Shown one piece after another: positions 1-7,199 of a stretch of 13,984 nucleotides of DNA; positions within the stretch are counted from its first letter, which is position 1; the number at the start of each line of letters is the position of its first letter. This DNA comes from Fimbriimonadales bacterium. Lineage in GTDB: Bacteria; Armatimonadota; Fimbriimonadia; Fimbriimonadales; GBS-DC. The translations under genes and the position numbers were made by a program. Under the pieces are notes generated by a model. That model did no database searches and was not told where the DNA came from. It saw only the letters and a list, made by a program, of their open reading frames with translations. The stretch is taken from NCBI GenBank assembly GCA_026416655.1, contig JAOAES010000132.1, forward strand, positions 1-13,984, written 5' to 3'.

Positions 1-257
1 TCGCCCAGCAAATCGCCGACGCCCTGCAAATACAGGGAAGTGAACCCGAAGAGTCCAGCCTGCCCGCCCCTGCCTATGCGAACGGTGTGCTGCGCGTCTA
101 TGCCGCCGCGCCCGACGCGCCCGTCGCGCCCCCCGCCGAGCGACTCATTCTCGTCGCCCCGAAGGGATACGCCTTGGACGAAGCGGCGTACCAGATGTTG
201 GCACAGACGGGAGACCGACTGGTGGGCGTGATTCTGGTGGAGGAATCTGAAAAATGA
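1..257 (+). CDS. 3' end of an unidentified gene, possibly a polysaccharide chain-length/kinase protein
   Basis: This is an open frame that enters from the left edge in the frame of position 3 and stops at the TGA at 255-257, leaving about 84 C-terminal residues. The visible part has a Pro/Ala-rich linker and then a beta-alpha-beta-like end (RLILVAPKGYALDEAAYQML, followed by a GVILVEE strand). That end resembles the last strand and helix of P-loop BY-kinase or MinD-like domains, which often finish with a 'GVVLN'-type strand, but no diagnostic motif is present. Its stop overlaps the next gene's start in an ATGA arrangement, so the two are translationally coupled. Because the next gene encodes a polysaccharide export protein, a role in exopolysaccharide synthesis or export is a reasonable inference from context only. 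That the frame is coding is likely; the identity is not established. Confidence 0.6.
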   Translation, partial: AQQIADALQIQGSEPEESSLPAPAYANGVLRVYAAAPDAPVAPPAERLILVAPKGYALDEAAYQMLAQTGDRLVGVILVEESEK

Positions 258-1384
258 GGACGTTGTGGACACTGCTGCTGGGTTGTACGCTGGCGATGGG
301 CGTCGCCCAATCGGACGACTACACCCTCGACACAGGCGATGTGCTGACGGTGACCGTGTTGCGCCATGAGCAGTTCAGTGGCGAGTTCACTGTACCTCCC
401 AGCGGGCGTGTGGTGTTTCCGGGCGTCGGGGAGCTGGAAGTGCGCGGTGTGACGCTCAATCGGCTCAGCGAAACCCTGCGTGCGCATCTGAGCAAGCGAC
501 TGCGCGATCCCGAGGTGTTCGTGTCGCTCAAGCAAGCACGCCCACTGTTGGTGTTTGTGGAGGGGCAGGTGAACCGTCCGGGCGCATACCCGATTCAACC
601 GGGCTGGCGCGTGGCGGAGGCAATCGCCGCTGCTGAGGGGCTGAAAATCTTGCCTGAGCGCACAGTGGCGACGCTCATTCGCGGCGAGCAGACCCTGCTG
701 GTTGACCTACCCGCCCTGCTGCATCGGGGCGATCAACGCACCAACTACCCCATCCAGCCGGGCGACCTGCTCAGTATCCAGCAGAAGCCTGCGATACGAG
801 TGGCGGTTGTCGGTGAGGTCAAAAAGCCCGGCAACTATGACCTTGACGCGGGAACCCGTGCAATGCAGGCGGTGGCGCAGGCGGAAGGTGTCACGGAGTT
901 CGCCTCGCTTAAACGCGCTTTTATCGATCGGCAGGGCACGATTATCCCGTTTGACCTCTATCGCGCCACGGTGCAGGGCGATACCAGCGAGAGCGCGAAT
1001 CCCGCCTTGCAGGACGGCGATGTGATTGTCGTCCCCCAGAACCTGCAACGCTACGCGATTGTGGGACAGGTTTTGAGGGCGGGCTACTACCCGATACCCG
1101 AAGGCAAGCCGTTCCTGCTTTCGGACGCCATCGCACAGGCTGGAGGCATGACTCCTCGCGCCATCACTTCGAATATCACCATCCTGCGGATGGAGGGTGA
1201 TACGCTTCAGAAACTGCGCGTGCCCTACCAGCAGTTTCTCAAGCGCGGCAATCTACAGGGCAACCCGCCCATTCGCGAAGGTGATGTCATTTACCTTGCC
1301 GAGGCGAACCGAATCGAACTCAACCAGATTCTCACGGCGATTACGATCCTCAACATCGCCGATCGGTTGGGATGGGTGCGGTAA
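254..1384 (+). CDS. Polysaccharide export protein, PES + SLBB domains (Wza-like)
   Basis: A 376-residue exported protein. Residues 1-19 form a signal peptide (short basic start, hydrophobic core, cleavage probably after GVAQ). Residues about 21-95 match the polysaccharide export sequence domain (YTLDTGDVLTVTV near the start). Three SLBB-type beta-grasp repeats follow, starting near residues 98, 183 and 268, each opening with a V.G.V...G.Y pattern (VEGQVNRPGAY, VGEVKKPGNY, VGQVLRAGYY). Proteins of this family form or cap the outer-membrane channel through which capsule or exopolysaccharide leaves the cell. The C-terminus is short and lacks an obvious amphipathic outer-membrane helix like that of E. 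coli Wza, so it could be a periplasmic SLBB adaptor instead. The start is supported by a GGAGGA Shine-Dalgarno sequence at 239-244 and by the 4-bp overlap with the preceding gene. The stop codon TAA lies inside a promoter-like hexamer for the next gene. Confidence 0.88.
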   Translation: MRTLWTLLLGCTLAMGVAQSDDYTLDTGDVLTVTVLRHEQFSGEFTVPPSGRVVFPGVGELEVRGVTLNRLSETLRAHLSKRLRDPEVFVSLKQARPLLVFVEGQVNRPGAYPIQPGWRVAEAIAAAEGLKILPERTVATLIRGEQTLLVDLPALLHRGDQRTNYPIQPGDLLSIQQKPAIRVAVVGEVKKPGNYDLDAGTRAMQAVAQAEGVTEFASLKRAFIDRQGTIIPFDLYRATVQGDTSESANPALQDGDVIVVPQNLQRYAIVGQVLRAGYYPIPEGKPFLLSDAIAQAGGMTPRAITSNITILRMEGDTLQKLRVPYQQFLKRGNLQGNPPIREGDVIYLAEANRIELNQILTAITILNIADRLGWVR

Positions 1385-1387
1385 AAT
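1382..1387 (+). promoter_or_regulatory. Candidate -10 element (TAAAAT) for a leaderless VWA-gene transcript
   Basis: TAAAAT sits 6 bases before the ATG at 1394, in the context GGTAAAATTGGGACATG. There is no Shine-Dalgarno sequence in that interval. A -10 hexamer at this distance puts transcription start at or next to the A of the ATG, which is the leaderless arrangement. The first three bases of the hexamer are the TAA stop of the preceding gene. No good -35 match lies 16-18 bp upstream. Inferred from sequence only. Confidence 0.45.
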
Positions 1388-1393
1388 TGGGAC

Positions 1394-3226
1394 ATGCAGT
1401 TCCAGTCGCTGGGGGTATTGCTCTGGTTTCTGCCGGTGGCGGGATTTATTATCCTGCTGTACCTGCTGAAGGTGCGGCGGCGCGAGGTGCGCGTGCCCGC
1501 GAAGTTTCTGTTCCCCGCGATTACGACCGATGTGCGGGCGAACGCGCTGTTCCAGAAGCTGCGTCCCAACCTGTTGCTGTTTCTGCAGTTGCTCGCTGCG
1601 CTGTTGCTGCTGACCGCGCTCGCCCGCCCGATGATACAGGCGAAGGGGTTGCCCGGTCAGTCGGTAATTGTGGTGGACAACTCCGCGAGTATGAGCGCGA
1701 CGGACGCCTCCCCTACGCGCCTCGACGCCGCTAAGAACCGCCTGCGCCGGTTCGTGCAGGAGCTGAACCCTGGCGAGCAACTTGCGATTATCGAAGCGGG
1801 CGCGCAGGTGCGCGTCTTGTCGCCCCTCACCAGCGACAAGCAGAAACTCCTGAGCGCGATTGACCAGATTCAGCCCACCGATACGGCGGGCAACTTAGAC
1901 GAGGCGTTGCGCCTCGCCGCCGCGCTGGTCGGCAAATCGGGCGAGAGCCGAATCGTGCTGCTCTCCGACGGCGCGTTCCCCCCCGTGAGCGACTTCTCGG
2001 CGGGCAATGCGAAACTGATTTTCGAATCGCTCGGCAACAGCAGTGAGAACCTCGCGATTACCGCGATGGATGTGCAGGAGCGCAGCGGCGGCTTCGAGTG
2101 GTTTGTGGGCGTGCGCAACTTCGGCAGCCAGACCAAGCAGGCGATTCTGGAGTTTTATGCGAATGGGAAACTCATCGACGCCCGCTCTATCACGGTCGAA
2201 GCGGGCAAAACGGTGGGGCAGACGCTGACCGCCCGCCAGTTGCAAGAGCCGCTGGAAGCCCGCCTGAAGGTTGACGACGCGCTCGCCTCCGACAACGCCG
2301 CCTTTCGCGTGGGGGTGATGCAAAAACCGATTCGCGTGCTGCTTGTGGGGGCAGGGAACTTCTTTCTGGAGCGTGCGCTTGCCCTGGAGCCGAATGTGCA
2401 GCTGAGCAAAGCCCCCACTGTGCCCGAAAGCGAGCGCGGCGAGCGCGTCGGCGGGGGCGAGTTCGACCTGATTATCTTTGACAAGACCGTGCCCGTGCCC
2501 GTGAAAGCGCGCGCTGTGATGGTCATCAAGGCGAAAGGCGGTCCGATTGCCGAACTGGGTCAGGCGGTGCGCGCCCCGCGAATCGCCGTGTGGGAGCGCG
2601 ACCATCCGCTGATGCGCTATCTCGAGCTGGGCAACCTGCTGATTGATAATGCGCCGCGCCTCAAGCCCGCCCCGTGGGCGAAAATCCTCGCTGAGAGCCA
2701 GCAGACCCCGCTGATTGTGGCGGGCGAGCATCAGAACCGCCGCTGGGTCGGCATCGGCTGGGACTTGCTGGAATCGGACTTCCCGCTGCAGCCCGCGTTT
2801 CCTATTTTTATCGCGAACCTGCTGCGCTGGGCGGTGGGCGAGCAGGGGAGTGCAACCGACTTGACCGTGCGTACAGGCGTTCCCTTCAGCCTCGCCGTCG
2901 ACCCCACGGAAACCGAGCTGACCGTGCGCGCCCCCGACGGGCAGACGCGCGCCTTCCCCGTGAACGACGGCGCGGTGGTGATTCCGGGACTGGAGCGTGT
3001 CGGAATGCATACGGTGCAGGGCAAAAAGACTCAGCTGCGCATCGCGGCGAACCTGATGCACGGCGACGAGTCGGATATCCGCCCGCGCACGCGCATCGAA
3101 CTCGGCGGCAAGACGGTGGCGGCGCAGAACACGCTCACCACCCTGCGCGACCTGTGGAAGCCCATCGCCCTCGCGCTGCTCGCGCTGCTGATGGTGGAGT
3201 GGTGGGTCTTCGTCAGGAGATCCTGA
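1394..3226 (+). CDS. BatA-type membrane protein with von Willebrand factor A domain
   Basis: A 610-residue membrane protein. It starts with the BatA N-terminal module: a hydrophobic helix at about 7-25, a basic stretch (KVRRREVRVP), and a second membrane helix at about 60-78. A VWA domain follows from about residue 90, with an intact MIDAS metal site: D95-N-S97-A-S99, a threonine in the TDTAGN loop (T164), and D192 in LLSDG. After about residue 310 comes a Rossmann-like segment (IRVLLVGAGNFFLE), as in large BatA-like proteins of Planctomycetes and related phyla. A last hydrophobic segment (about 588-607) ends in VRRS. Such proteins usually sit in MoxR ATPase/DUF58 clusters linked to envelope stress or metal-dependent protein assembly; neither partner is in this window. 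The start has no Shine-Dalgarno sequence but a -10-like hexamer immediately upstream. The 3' end faces the flagellin gene with 1 bp between the two stops. Confidence 0.85.
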   Translation: MQFQSLGVLLWFLPVAGFIILLYLLKVRRREVRVPAKFLFPAITTDVRANALFQKLRPNLLLFLQLLAALLLLTALARPMIQAKGLPGQSVIVVDNSASMSATDASPTRLDAAKNRLRRFVQELNPGEQLAIIEAGAQVRVLSPLTSDKQKLLSAIDQIQPTDTAGNLDEALRLAAALVGKSGESRIVLLSDGAFPPVSDFSAGNAKLIFESLGNSSENLAITAMDVQERSGGFEWFVGVRNFGSQTKQAILEFYANGKLIDARSITVEAGKTVGQTLTARQLQEPLEARLKVDDALASDNAAFRVGVMQKPIRVLLVGAGNFFLERALALEPNVQLSKAPTVPESERGERVGGGEFDLIIFDKTVPVPVKARAVMVIKAKGGPIAELGQAVRAPRIAVWERDHPLMRYLELGNLLIDNAPRLKPAPWAKILAESQQTPLIVAGEHQNRRWVGIGWDLLESDFPLQPAFPIFIANLLRWAVGEQGSATDLTVRTGVPFSLAVDPTETELTVRAPDGQTRAFPVNDGAVVIPGLERVGMHTVQGKKTQLRIAANLMHGDESDIRPRTRIELGGKTVAAQNTLTTLRDLWKPIALALLALLMVEWWVFVRRS

Positions 3227-3227
3227 A

Positions 3228-4691
3228 TTACAACCGTTGCAGCAGTTGCAGCACGGTCTGCGGCATCGAGTTTGCCTGCGCCAGCACCGACATGCCCGAC
3301 TGCATCAGGATCTGTTGCTTCGTGAAGTTCGAAATCTCCTGCGCGAAGTCGGCGTCGCGAATGGTCGACTCGCTCGCCATCACATTCTCGCGGGCGACAT
3401 TCAGCGAACGGATGTTGCTCTCCAGCACATAGCGCTGGAACGCGCCCATATCGCCGCGCATTTTGGAGATTTCGCTGATGGCGGCGTCGATGATGCGCAA
3501 GGCGTTATCTGTGGAGTTGGGCTGGGTGATATCGATGGTCGCGAGGCTTTGCCCCGAGATGACCGTCGTGCCCAGTTTGGATGCGTTCACATCCATGAGC
3601 GAGAATCGCACGAACTGTCCGGCGTTCGCGCCCACCTGGAACTGGAGCAAGCCCGCCGTGACGATAGCGACCTGCGCTGCTGCCAGGCTCGTGTCGTTGC
3701 CCGCTTCTGTAAGCATAATCACATTCCCGTAGCTGTCGCGCAGGCGCAGCCCCGAATCGCCCGTCGCCTGACCGCCCGTGAAAGTGACGGTCTGCACCCC
3801 ATTCACGGTGTTGGCAACGACGGTCGCGACGGCATCGGTACCGACGCTGGACGCGCTGCCCGGTGCGGAAAGAATGATGCCTGCCGTATCGTGCAAATTA
3901 ATCTGGAACTGCGAACCATATTCTTTGTGCCGCAGCACAATCTGATCGTTAACCAGATCAAAGTGCGCCACTACGCCCGTTACGTGGGAGACGGCGTTGA
4001 TTTTATCGATGAAACTGCCAATCGTCTCGTTCGGGTCCGCGTTGATGGTGTAGCCGTTGATCACGACGCTGCCGCCGGGCGTGCCCAGCAGGGTGTTCAG
4101 GTCTCCCCCTGTGAAGGTGCGGGTTCCGACAACCTCAGCGCGTGTCGCGGCGGTGGTCACTTGCAGGGTCACCGCGCCGCTATCGGTGGCGAAGTTGTTG
4201 AACAGCCCGCCGATGAAAATGCCCGAAATGCGCGTGGGGTCGGTCACCGCCGCGCTGATGCCTGAAGTACCGTCTAACAGCCGTTTCGTACCGAACGAGG
4301 TCTGCTCCGCGATGCGATTGATGCTGTCGACGAGGGCGCGGATTTGAGTCTGGTCGGCTTGCAACGCGGCGTAGTCGTTGACGCCCGTGTTCGCCGCGTG
4401 CAACACGAGCTGACGCATCGTGCGCAGGGCGTTATGCACTTCGTCCAGTGCGGCTTCGGCGGTTTTAATCATGTTCACGGCGTCCTGCGCGTTATTCACG
4501 GCTTGTTGCAAGCCCGTGATTTGCGCCCGCAGGTTCTCCGAGATAATCAGTCCCGCCGGGTCGTCCGCCGCGCGATTCACACGCAGCCCCGAAGCCAGCC
4601 GTTCAATCGTGCGCCCCATCAAGTCCGAAGTGAGGCTTACATTCCGTAGCGCATTCTGCGACTGGATGTTCGTATTAATCCTCAGACTCAT
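3228..4691 (-). CDS. fliC: Flagellin (filament protein)
   Basis: A 487-residue flagellin. Residues 1-140 are the conserved D0/D1 N-terminal helices (MSLRINTNIQSQNALRN; ERLASGLRVNRAADDPAGL). Residues about 395-487 are the C-terminal helices (ESNIRSLNVARENVMASEST; FTKQQILMQSGMSVLAQANS), which pair with the N-terminus in the filament core. The central variable region includes a flagellin hook-IN motif near residues 205-245 (VVINGYTINADPNETIGSFI). As in all flagellins there is no cleavable signal, because export is through the flagellar type III apparatus. The start is decided by an AGGGGG ribosome-binding site at 4700-4705, 8 bases before the ATG, and by alignment of the N-terminus. Upstream is a sigma-28-type promoter, expected for a late flagellar gene. 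No other flagellar gene is in the window, so this is a stand-alone filament gene. Confidence 0.96.
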   Translation of the reverse strand: MSLRINTNIQSQNALRNVSLTSDLMGRTIERLASGLRVNRAADDPAGLIISENLRAQITGLQQAVNNAQDAVNMIKTAEAALDEVHNALRTMRQLVLHAANTGVNDYAALQADQTQIRALVDSINRIAEQTSFGTKRLLDGTSGISAAVTDPTRISGIFIGGLFNNFATDSGAVTLQVTTAATRAEVVGTRTFTGGDLNTLLGTPGGSVVINGYTINADPNETIGSFIDKINAVSHVTGVVAHFDLVNDQIVLRHKEYGSQFQINLHDTAGIILSAPGSASSVGTDAVATVVANTVNGVQTVTFTGGQATGDSGLRLRDSYGNVIMLTEAGNDTSLAAAQVAIVTAGLLQFQVGANAGQFVRFSLMDVNASKLGTTVISGQSLATIDITQPNSTDNALRIIDAAISEISKMRGDMGAFQRYVLESNIRSLNVARENVMASESTIRDADFAQEISNFTKQQILMQSGMSVLAQANSMPQTVLQLLQRL

Positions 4692-4715
4692 TCCGTTGAC
4701 CCCCTGTCGGGTAGT

Positions 4716-4744
4716 TTGCTCCGCAAATTTGCTGTGGCTATTAT
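4716..4744 (+). promoter_or_regulatory. Candidate housekeeping promoter for the ThDP enzyme gene
   Basis: TTGCTC (4716-4721), 17 bases, then TATTAT (4739-4744). The -10 matches five of six consensus bases and the -35 three of six. It would start transcription near 4751, about 60 nt before the ATG at 4812. It overlaps the -10 of the flagellin promoter on the opposite strand. This is a weak call made on sequence alone. Confidence 0.3.
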
Positions 4745-4768
4745 CGGCAAGGGGTTTCGAGTTCTTTA
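4741..4768 (-). promoter_or_regulatory. Sigma-28 (FliA/SigD)-type promoter of flagellin
   Basis: On the minus strand, TAAA (4768-4765) is followed by 16 bases and then GCCGATAA (4748-4741). This is the textbook flagellar sigma-28 promoter: the -10 octamer is a perfect match and the spacer is within one base of the usual 15. Predicted transcription start is near 4734, giving a leader of about 43 nt that contains the AGGGGG ribosome-binding site. The position directly upstream of flagellin makes a chance match very unlikely. Confidence 0.88.
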
Positions 4769-4811
4769 GGGGGCTGCAGGAATCCTTACCTGCTGTTCGA
4801 ATTACGCTTCT

Positions 4812-6404
4812 ATGAACATTCGCGAGGCGACTTTCGAATGGATGCGTGCGCGGGCGATTCGCTTGATTTTCGGCAATCCGGGTTCAACGGAGCTGCCGTT
4901 TCTGGTGAGCCTGCCCGAAGGCGTGCGCTATGTGCTGGCGTTGCAGGAGAGCATCGCGCTGGCGATGGCGGACGGCTACGCGCAGGCGAGCGGCAAGCCC
5001 GCTCTCATCAACCTGCATGTCGCGCCCGGGCTGGGCAACGCGATGGGCGTGCTGTTCACCGCCCTGAAAAACCGCTCCCCGCTGATTGTCACCTGCGGGC
5101 AGCAGGACACGCGCCACATCTTTCACGAGCCGTTGCTGTCGGGCGATTTGGTGGGCATGGCGCGTCCCGTCGTGAAGTGGGCGTATGAGGTCAAGCACGC
5201 CGCTGATGTGCCCGACGCGCTGGAGCAGGCGTACCACCTCGCCATGACGCCCCCGCGCGGACCGGTGTTCGTATCTGTGCCGATGAACTTCTGGGACGCG
5301 CCTGCCGAGTCGCCTCGTATGAAGCCCGTCCATCCGCCGGGCGCGCCGCAGGAGATGTCGCCCGTCATCGAGGCGTTGTCGTCCGCCCAGAAGCCTGCGC
5401 TGGTGTGTGGCGCGGGCGTCGGGGGCGCGAACGCGGTCGGCGAGGCGGTCGCGCTGGCGGAGAAGCTCGGCTGCGCCGTGTATCACGCGCCGCTCAACTC
5501 CCGCATGGGCTTCCCGACGAATCACCCGCTCTACGAGGGGATGTTGCTGCCCGCCACGCCGCGCCTGATGCAGTCGCTCAGCCAGCACGATTTCGTGCTG
5601 GTGGTCGGCGCGCCTGTGTTCCTGCTCTATCCCTACTTCCCCGGTGGGATGTTGCCGCCGGGCGTGCGGGCGATGTTGATTACGGACGACCCCGTAGAAG
5701 CCTCGCGCGCGCCGGTAGAGCGGGCGTTGGTGGGCGACCTCAAGCGCGCGCTTGCCGAACTGGCGGAGCGCGTCCCGCCGCGCGACTACAAAATGCCCTC
5801 GCGCGCGGTGGAGGAGGCGCGTCGCCGCTCGGAGGCGACCCGCGCACGCAGTAAGATGGGCGCGTTTTTCGTGCTGCACACCCTCGCGCGCCACCTGCCC
5901 GAAAACGCCGTGATTGTGGACGAGGCGGTCTCCTCCAGCCTGTGCCTGCGCGAGTTCGTGCGACTGGGAGTCAAGAACGATTACTACACCTCCGCGAGCG
6001 GGGGGCTGGGCTGGGCGATGCCCGCTGCGGTCGGCGTCAAGATGGCGCAGCCCGAGCGACCCGTCGTCTGCGTGATTGGCGACGGCTCCGCGATGTATTC
6101 GGTTCAAGCCCTCTGGAGCGCGCGCGAGGAGAACGCACCCGTGCTGTTCCTCGTGCTGAACAACGGCGCGTACAACATTCTCAAGAGCTTCACGATGGCG
6201 TTCTATCCAGGCAACGAGGGGCGGATGCAGGGGCTGGATGTGCCGCATCTGGATTTGGTGCAACTCGCGCAGGGGATGGGCGTCGGGGCGGAGCGCGTCG
6301 CCACACCCGAAGCCGTCGAGGAAGCCATCCCGCGCGCGCTCCAGGCGGGGCAGCCGTTCCTGCTCGATGTGATGATTGACCCCACCGTGCCGAGCCTGTT
6401 CTGA
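4812..6404 (+). CDS. ThDP-dependent decarboxylase, benzoylformate decarboxylase-like
   Basis: A 530-residue enzyme with the three-domain layout of the pyruvate decarboxylase/acetolactate synthase superfamily. The closest family I recognise is benzoylformate decarboxylase (BFD, MdlC). The N-terminal PYR domain (about 1-165) carries the active-site Ser25 in GNPGSTE, the ThDP-activating Glu46 in LALQES and His69 in INLH. A middle Rossmann domain follows (about 180-320). The C-terminal PP domain has the cofactor motif GDGSAMYS (G423-D424-G425) through N450-N451. Two substrate-pocket positions differ from Pseudomonas BFD: the position of catalytic His281 is Tyr273, and the position of Ala460 is Ile456, the residue type found in pyruvate decarboxylase. 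The substrate is therefore uncertain; a 2-oxo acid other than benzoylformate is likely. The N-terminus aligns with BFD, supporting the start, although there is no clear Shine-Dalgarno sequence. thiG starts 18 bp downstream. Confidence 0.85.
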   Translation: MNIREATFEWMRARAIRLIFGNPGSTELPFLVSLPEGVRYVLALQESIALAMADGYAQASGKPALINLHVAPGLGNAMGVLFTALKNRSPLIVTCGQQDTRHIFHEPLLSGDLVGMARPVVKWAYEVKHAADVPDALEQAYHLAMTPPRGPVFVSVPMNFWDAPAESPRMKPVHPPGAPQEMSPVIEALSSAQKPALVCGAGVGGANAVGEAVALAEKLGCAVYHAPLNSRMGFPTNHPLYEGMLLPATPRLMQSLSQHDFVLVVGAPVFLLYPYFPGGMLPPGVRAMLITDDPVEASRAPVERALVGDLKRALAELAERVPPRDYKMPSRAVEEARRRSEATRARSKMGAFFVLHTLARHLPENAVIVDEAVSSSLCLREFVRLGVKNDYYTSASGGLGWAMPAAVGVKMAQPERPVVCVIGDGSAMYSVQALWSAREENAPVLFLVLNNGAYNILKSFTMAFYPGNEGRMQGLDVPHLDLVQLAQGMGVGAERVATPEAVEEAIPRALQAGQPFLLDVMIDPTVPSLF

Positions 6405-6409
6405 GCAGG

Positions 6410-6415
6410 TACAAT
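6410..6415 (+). promoter_or_regulatory. Candidate -10 element (TACAAT) for a leaderless thiG transcript
   Basis: TACAAT lies 7 bases before the ATG of thiG (GGTACAATTTGCCCGATG) and 5 bases after the stop of the preceding gene. No Shine-Dalgarno sequence is present. The spacing would place the first transcribed base at or beside the A of the ATG. No good -35 is seen 17 bp upstream. The context GGTAnAAT is shared with the VWA gene and the DinB gene. Confidence 0.5.
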
Positions 6416-6422
6416 TTGCCCG

Positions 6423-7199
6423 ATGAACGACCCTCTTGTGATTGCAGGTAAAGCGTTCCGCTCCCGCCTGATGGTTGGCACGGGCAAATACCCTGATGCG
6501 GAGACGATGCGCCGCGCGATTGAGGCGTCGGGGGCGGAGATTATCACCGTCGCCCTGCGCCGAATCGATCTGGACGCGCCAAAACGCTCGATTCTGGACG
6601 ACATCGACTGGAGCCGCTATCAGATTCTGCCCAACACGGCGGGCTGCCAGACGGCGGAGGAGGCGGTGCGCGTGGCGCGACTCGCGCGGGCGATGGGACT
6701 GAGCGACTGGATTAAGGTGGAAGTTGTGCCCGACCCGAAGTACCTGCTGCCTGACCCCATCGGCACTTACGAGGCGTGCAAAGTTTTAGTAGACGAGGGC
6801 TTTGTGGTGCTGCCCTACATCCCCGCTGACCCTGAGCTGGCGAAGCGGCTGGAGGCGATGGGTTGCGCCACCGTGATGCCGCTCGCCGCGCCGATTGGTA
6901 CGGGGCAGGGCTTCGCCGTCGGGTTGGAGCCAATCCGGATTATCGTGGAGCAGTCGAATGTGCCGGTGGTGGTGGACGCGGGGCTGGGCGCGCCGTCGGA
7001 AGCCGCGCTCGCGATGGAAATCGGCTGCGACGCCGTGCTGGTGAATACGGCGATTGCGAAAGCGAAAGACCCCGTGCTGATGGCGGAGGCATTCAAGCTC
7101 GGTGTGGAGGCGGGGCGCATGGCGTATCGCGCAGGACGCATCCCGAAACTGCCCTACGCCTCCGCTTCCAGTCCGCTGGAGGGCGTCGTGCGCGGATGA
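6423..7199 (+). CDS. thiG: Thiazole synthase ThiG
   Basis: A 258-residue TIM-barrel protein, the usual family length. ThiG builds the thiazole phosphate moiety of thiamin from 1-deoxy-xylulose-5-phosphate, dehydroglycine and sulfur carried on ThiS thiocarboxylate. Signature stretches are in order: SRLMVGTGKYP near the N-terminus, EIITVALRR, LPNTAGCQTAEEA, WIKVEVV with the Schiff-base lysine K98, VMPLAAPIGTGQG, and VDAGLGAPSEAA with NTAIAKAKDP binding the phosphate. The catalytic set looks complete. It follows the ThDP enzyme by 18 bp and overlaps the next gene by 4 bp (ATGA), so it is probably transcribed and translated with its thiE/tenI-like neighbour. The sulfur carrier ThiS, the adenylylating ThiF and the glycine or tyrosine oxidising enzyme are not in the window. 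Confidence 0.96.
   Translation: MNDPLVIAGKAFRSRLMVGTGKYPDAETMRRAIEASGAEIITVALRRIDLDAPKRSILDDIDWSRYQILPNTAGCQTAEEAVRVARLARAMGLSDWIKVEVVPDPKYLLPDPIGTYEACKVLVDEGFVVLPYIPADPELAKRLEAMGCATVMPLAAPIGTGQGFAVGLEPIRIIVEQSNVPVVVDAGLGAPSEAALAMEIGCDAVLVNTAIAKAKDPVLMAEAFKLGVEAGRMAYRAGRIPKLPYASASSPLEGVVRG

Noticed and set aside
1895..3061. 388-codon open frame on the minus strand opposite the VWA gene
   Set aside because: Same reason: a shadow of a real gene, no family resemblance and no ribosome-binding site that I could see.
3237..4265. 342-codon plus-strand frame antisense to flagellin
   Set aside because: Composition is His/Arg/Ala-rich without domains; flagellin on the other strand is unambiguous.
4745..4811. 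Possible TPP riboswitch in the leader of the ThDP enzyme gene
   Set aside because: Only a 5-bp hairpin (GCAGG/CCTGC) is present; the conserved THI-box CTGAGA and ACC...GATCTGGATAAT blocks are absent, and none was seen upstream of thiG either.
4884..6263. 459-codon open frame on the minus strand opposite the ThDP enzyme gene
   Set aside because: It mirrors the strongly coding plus-strand gene, is rich in Arg/His/Gln with no recognisable motif, and arises from the GC-biased codon use.
6376..6381. TTGACC as a -35 for the thiG TACAAT
   Set aside because: The spacer would be 28 bp, far outside the functional range.
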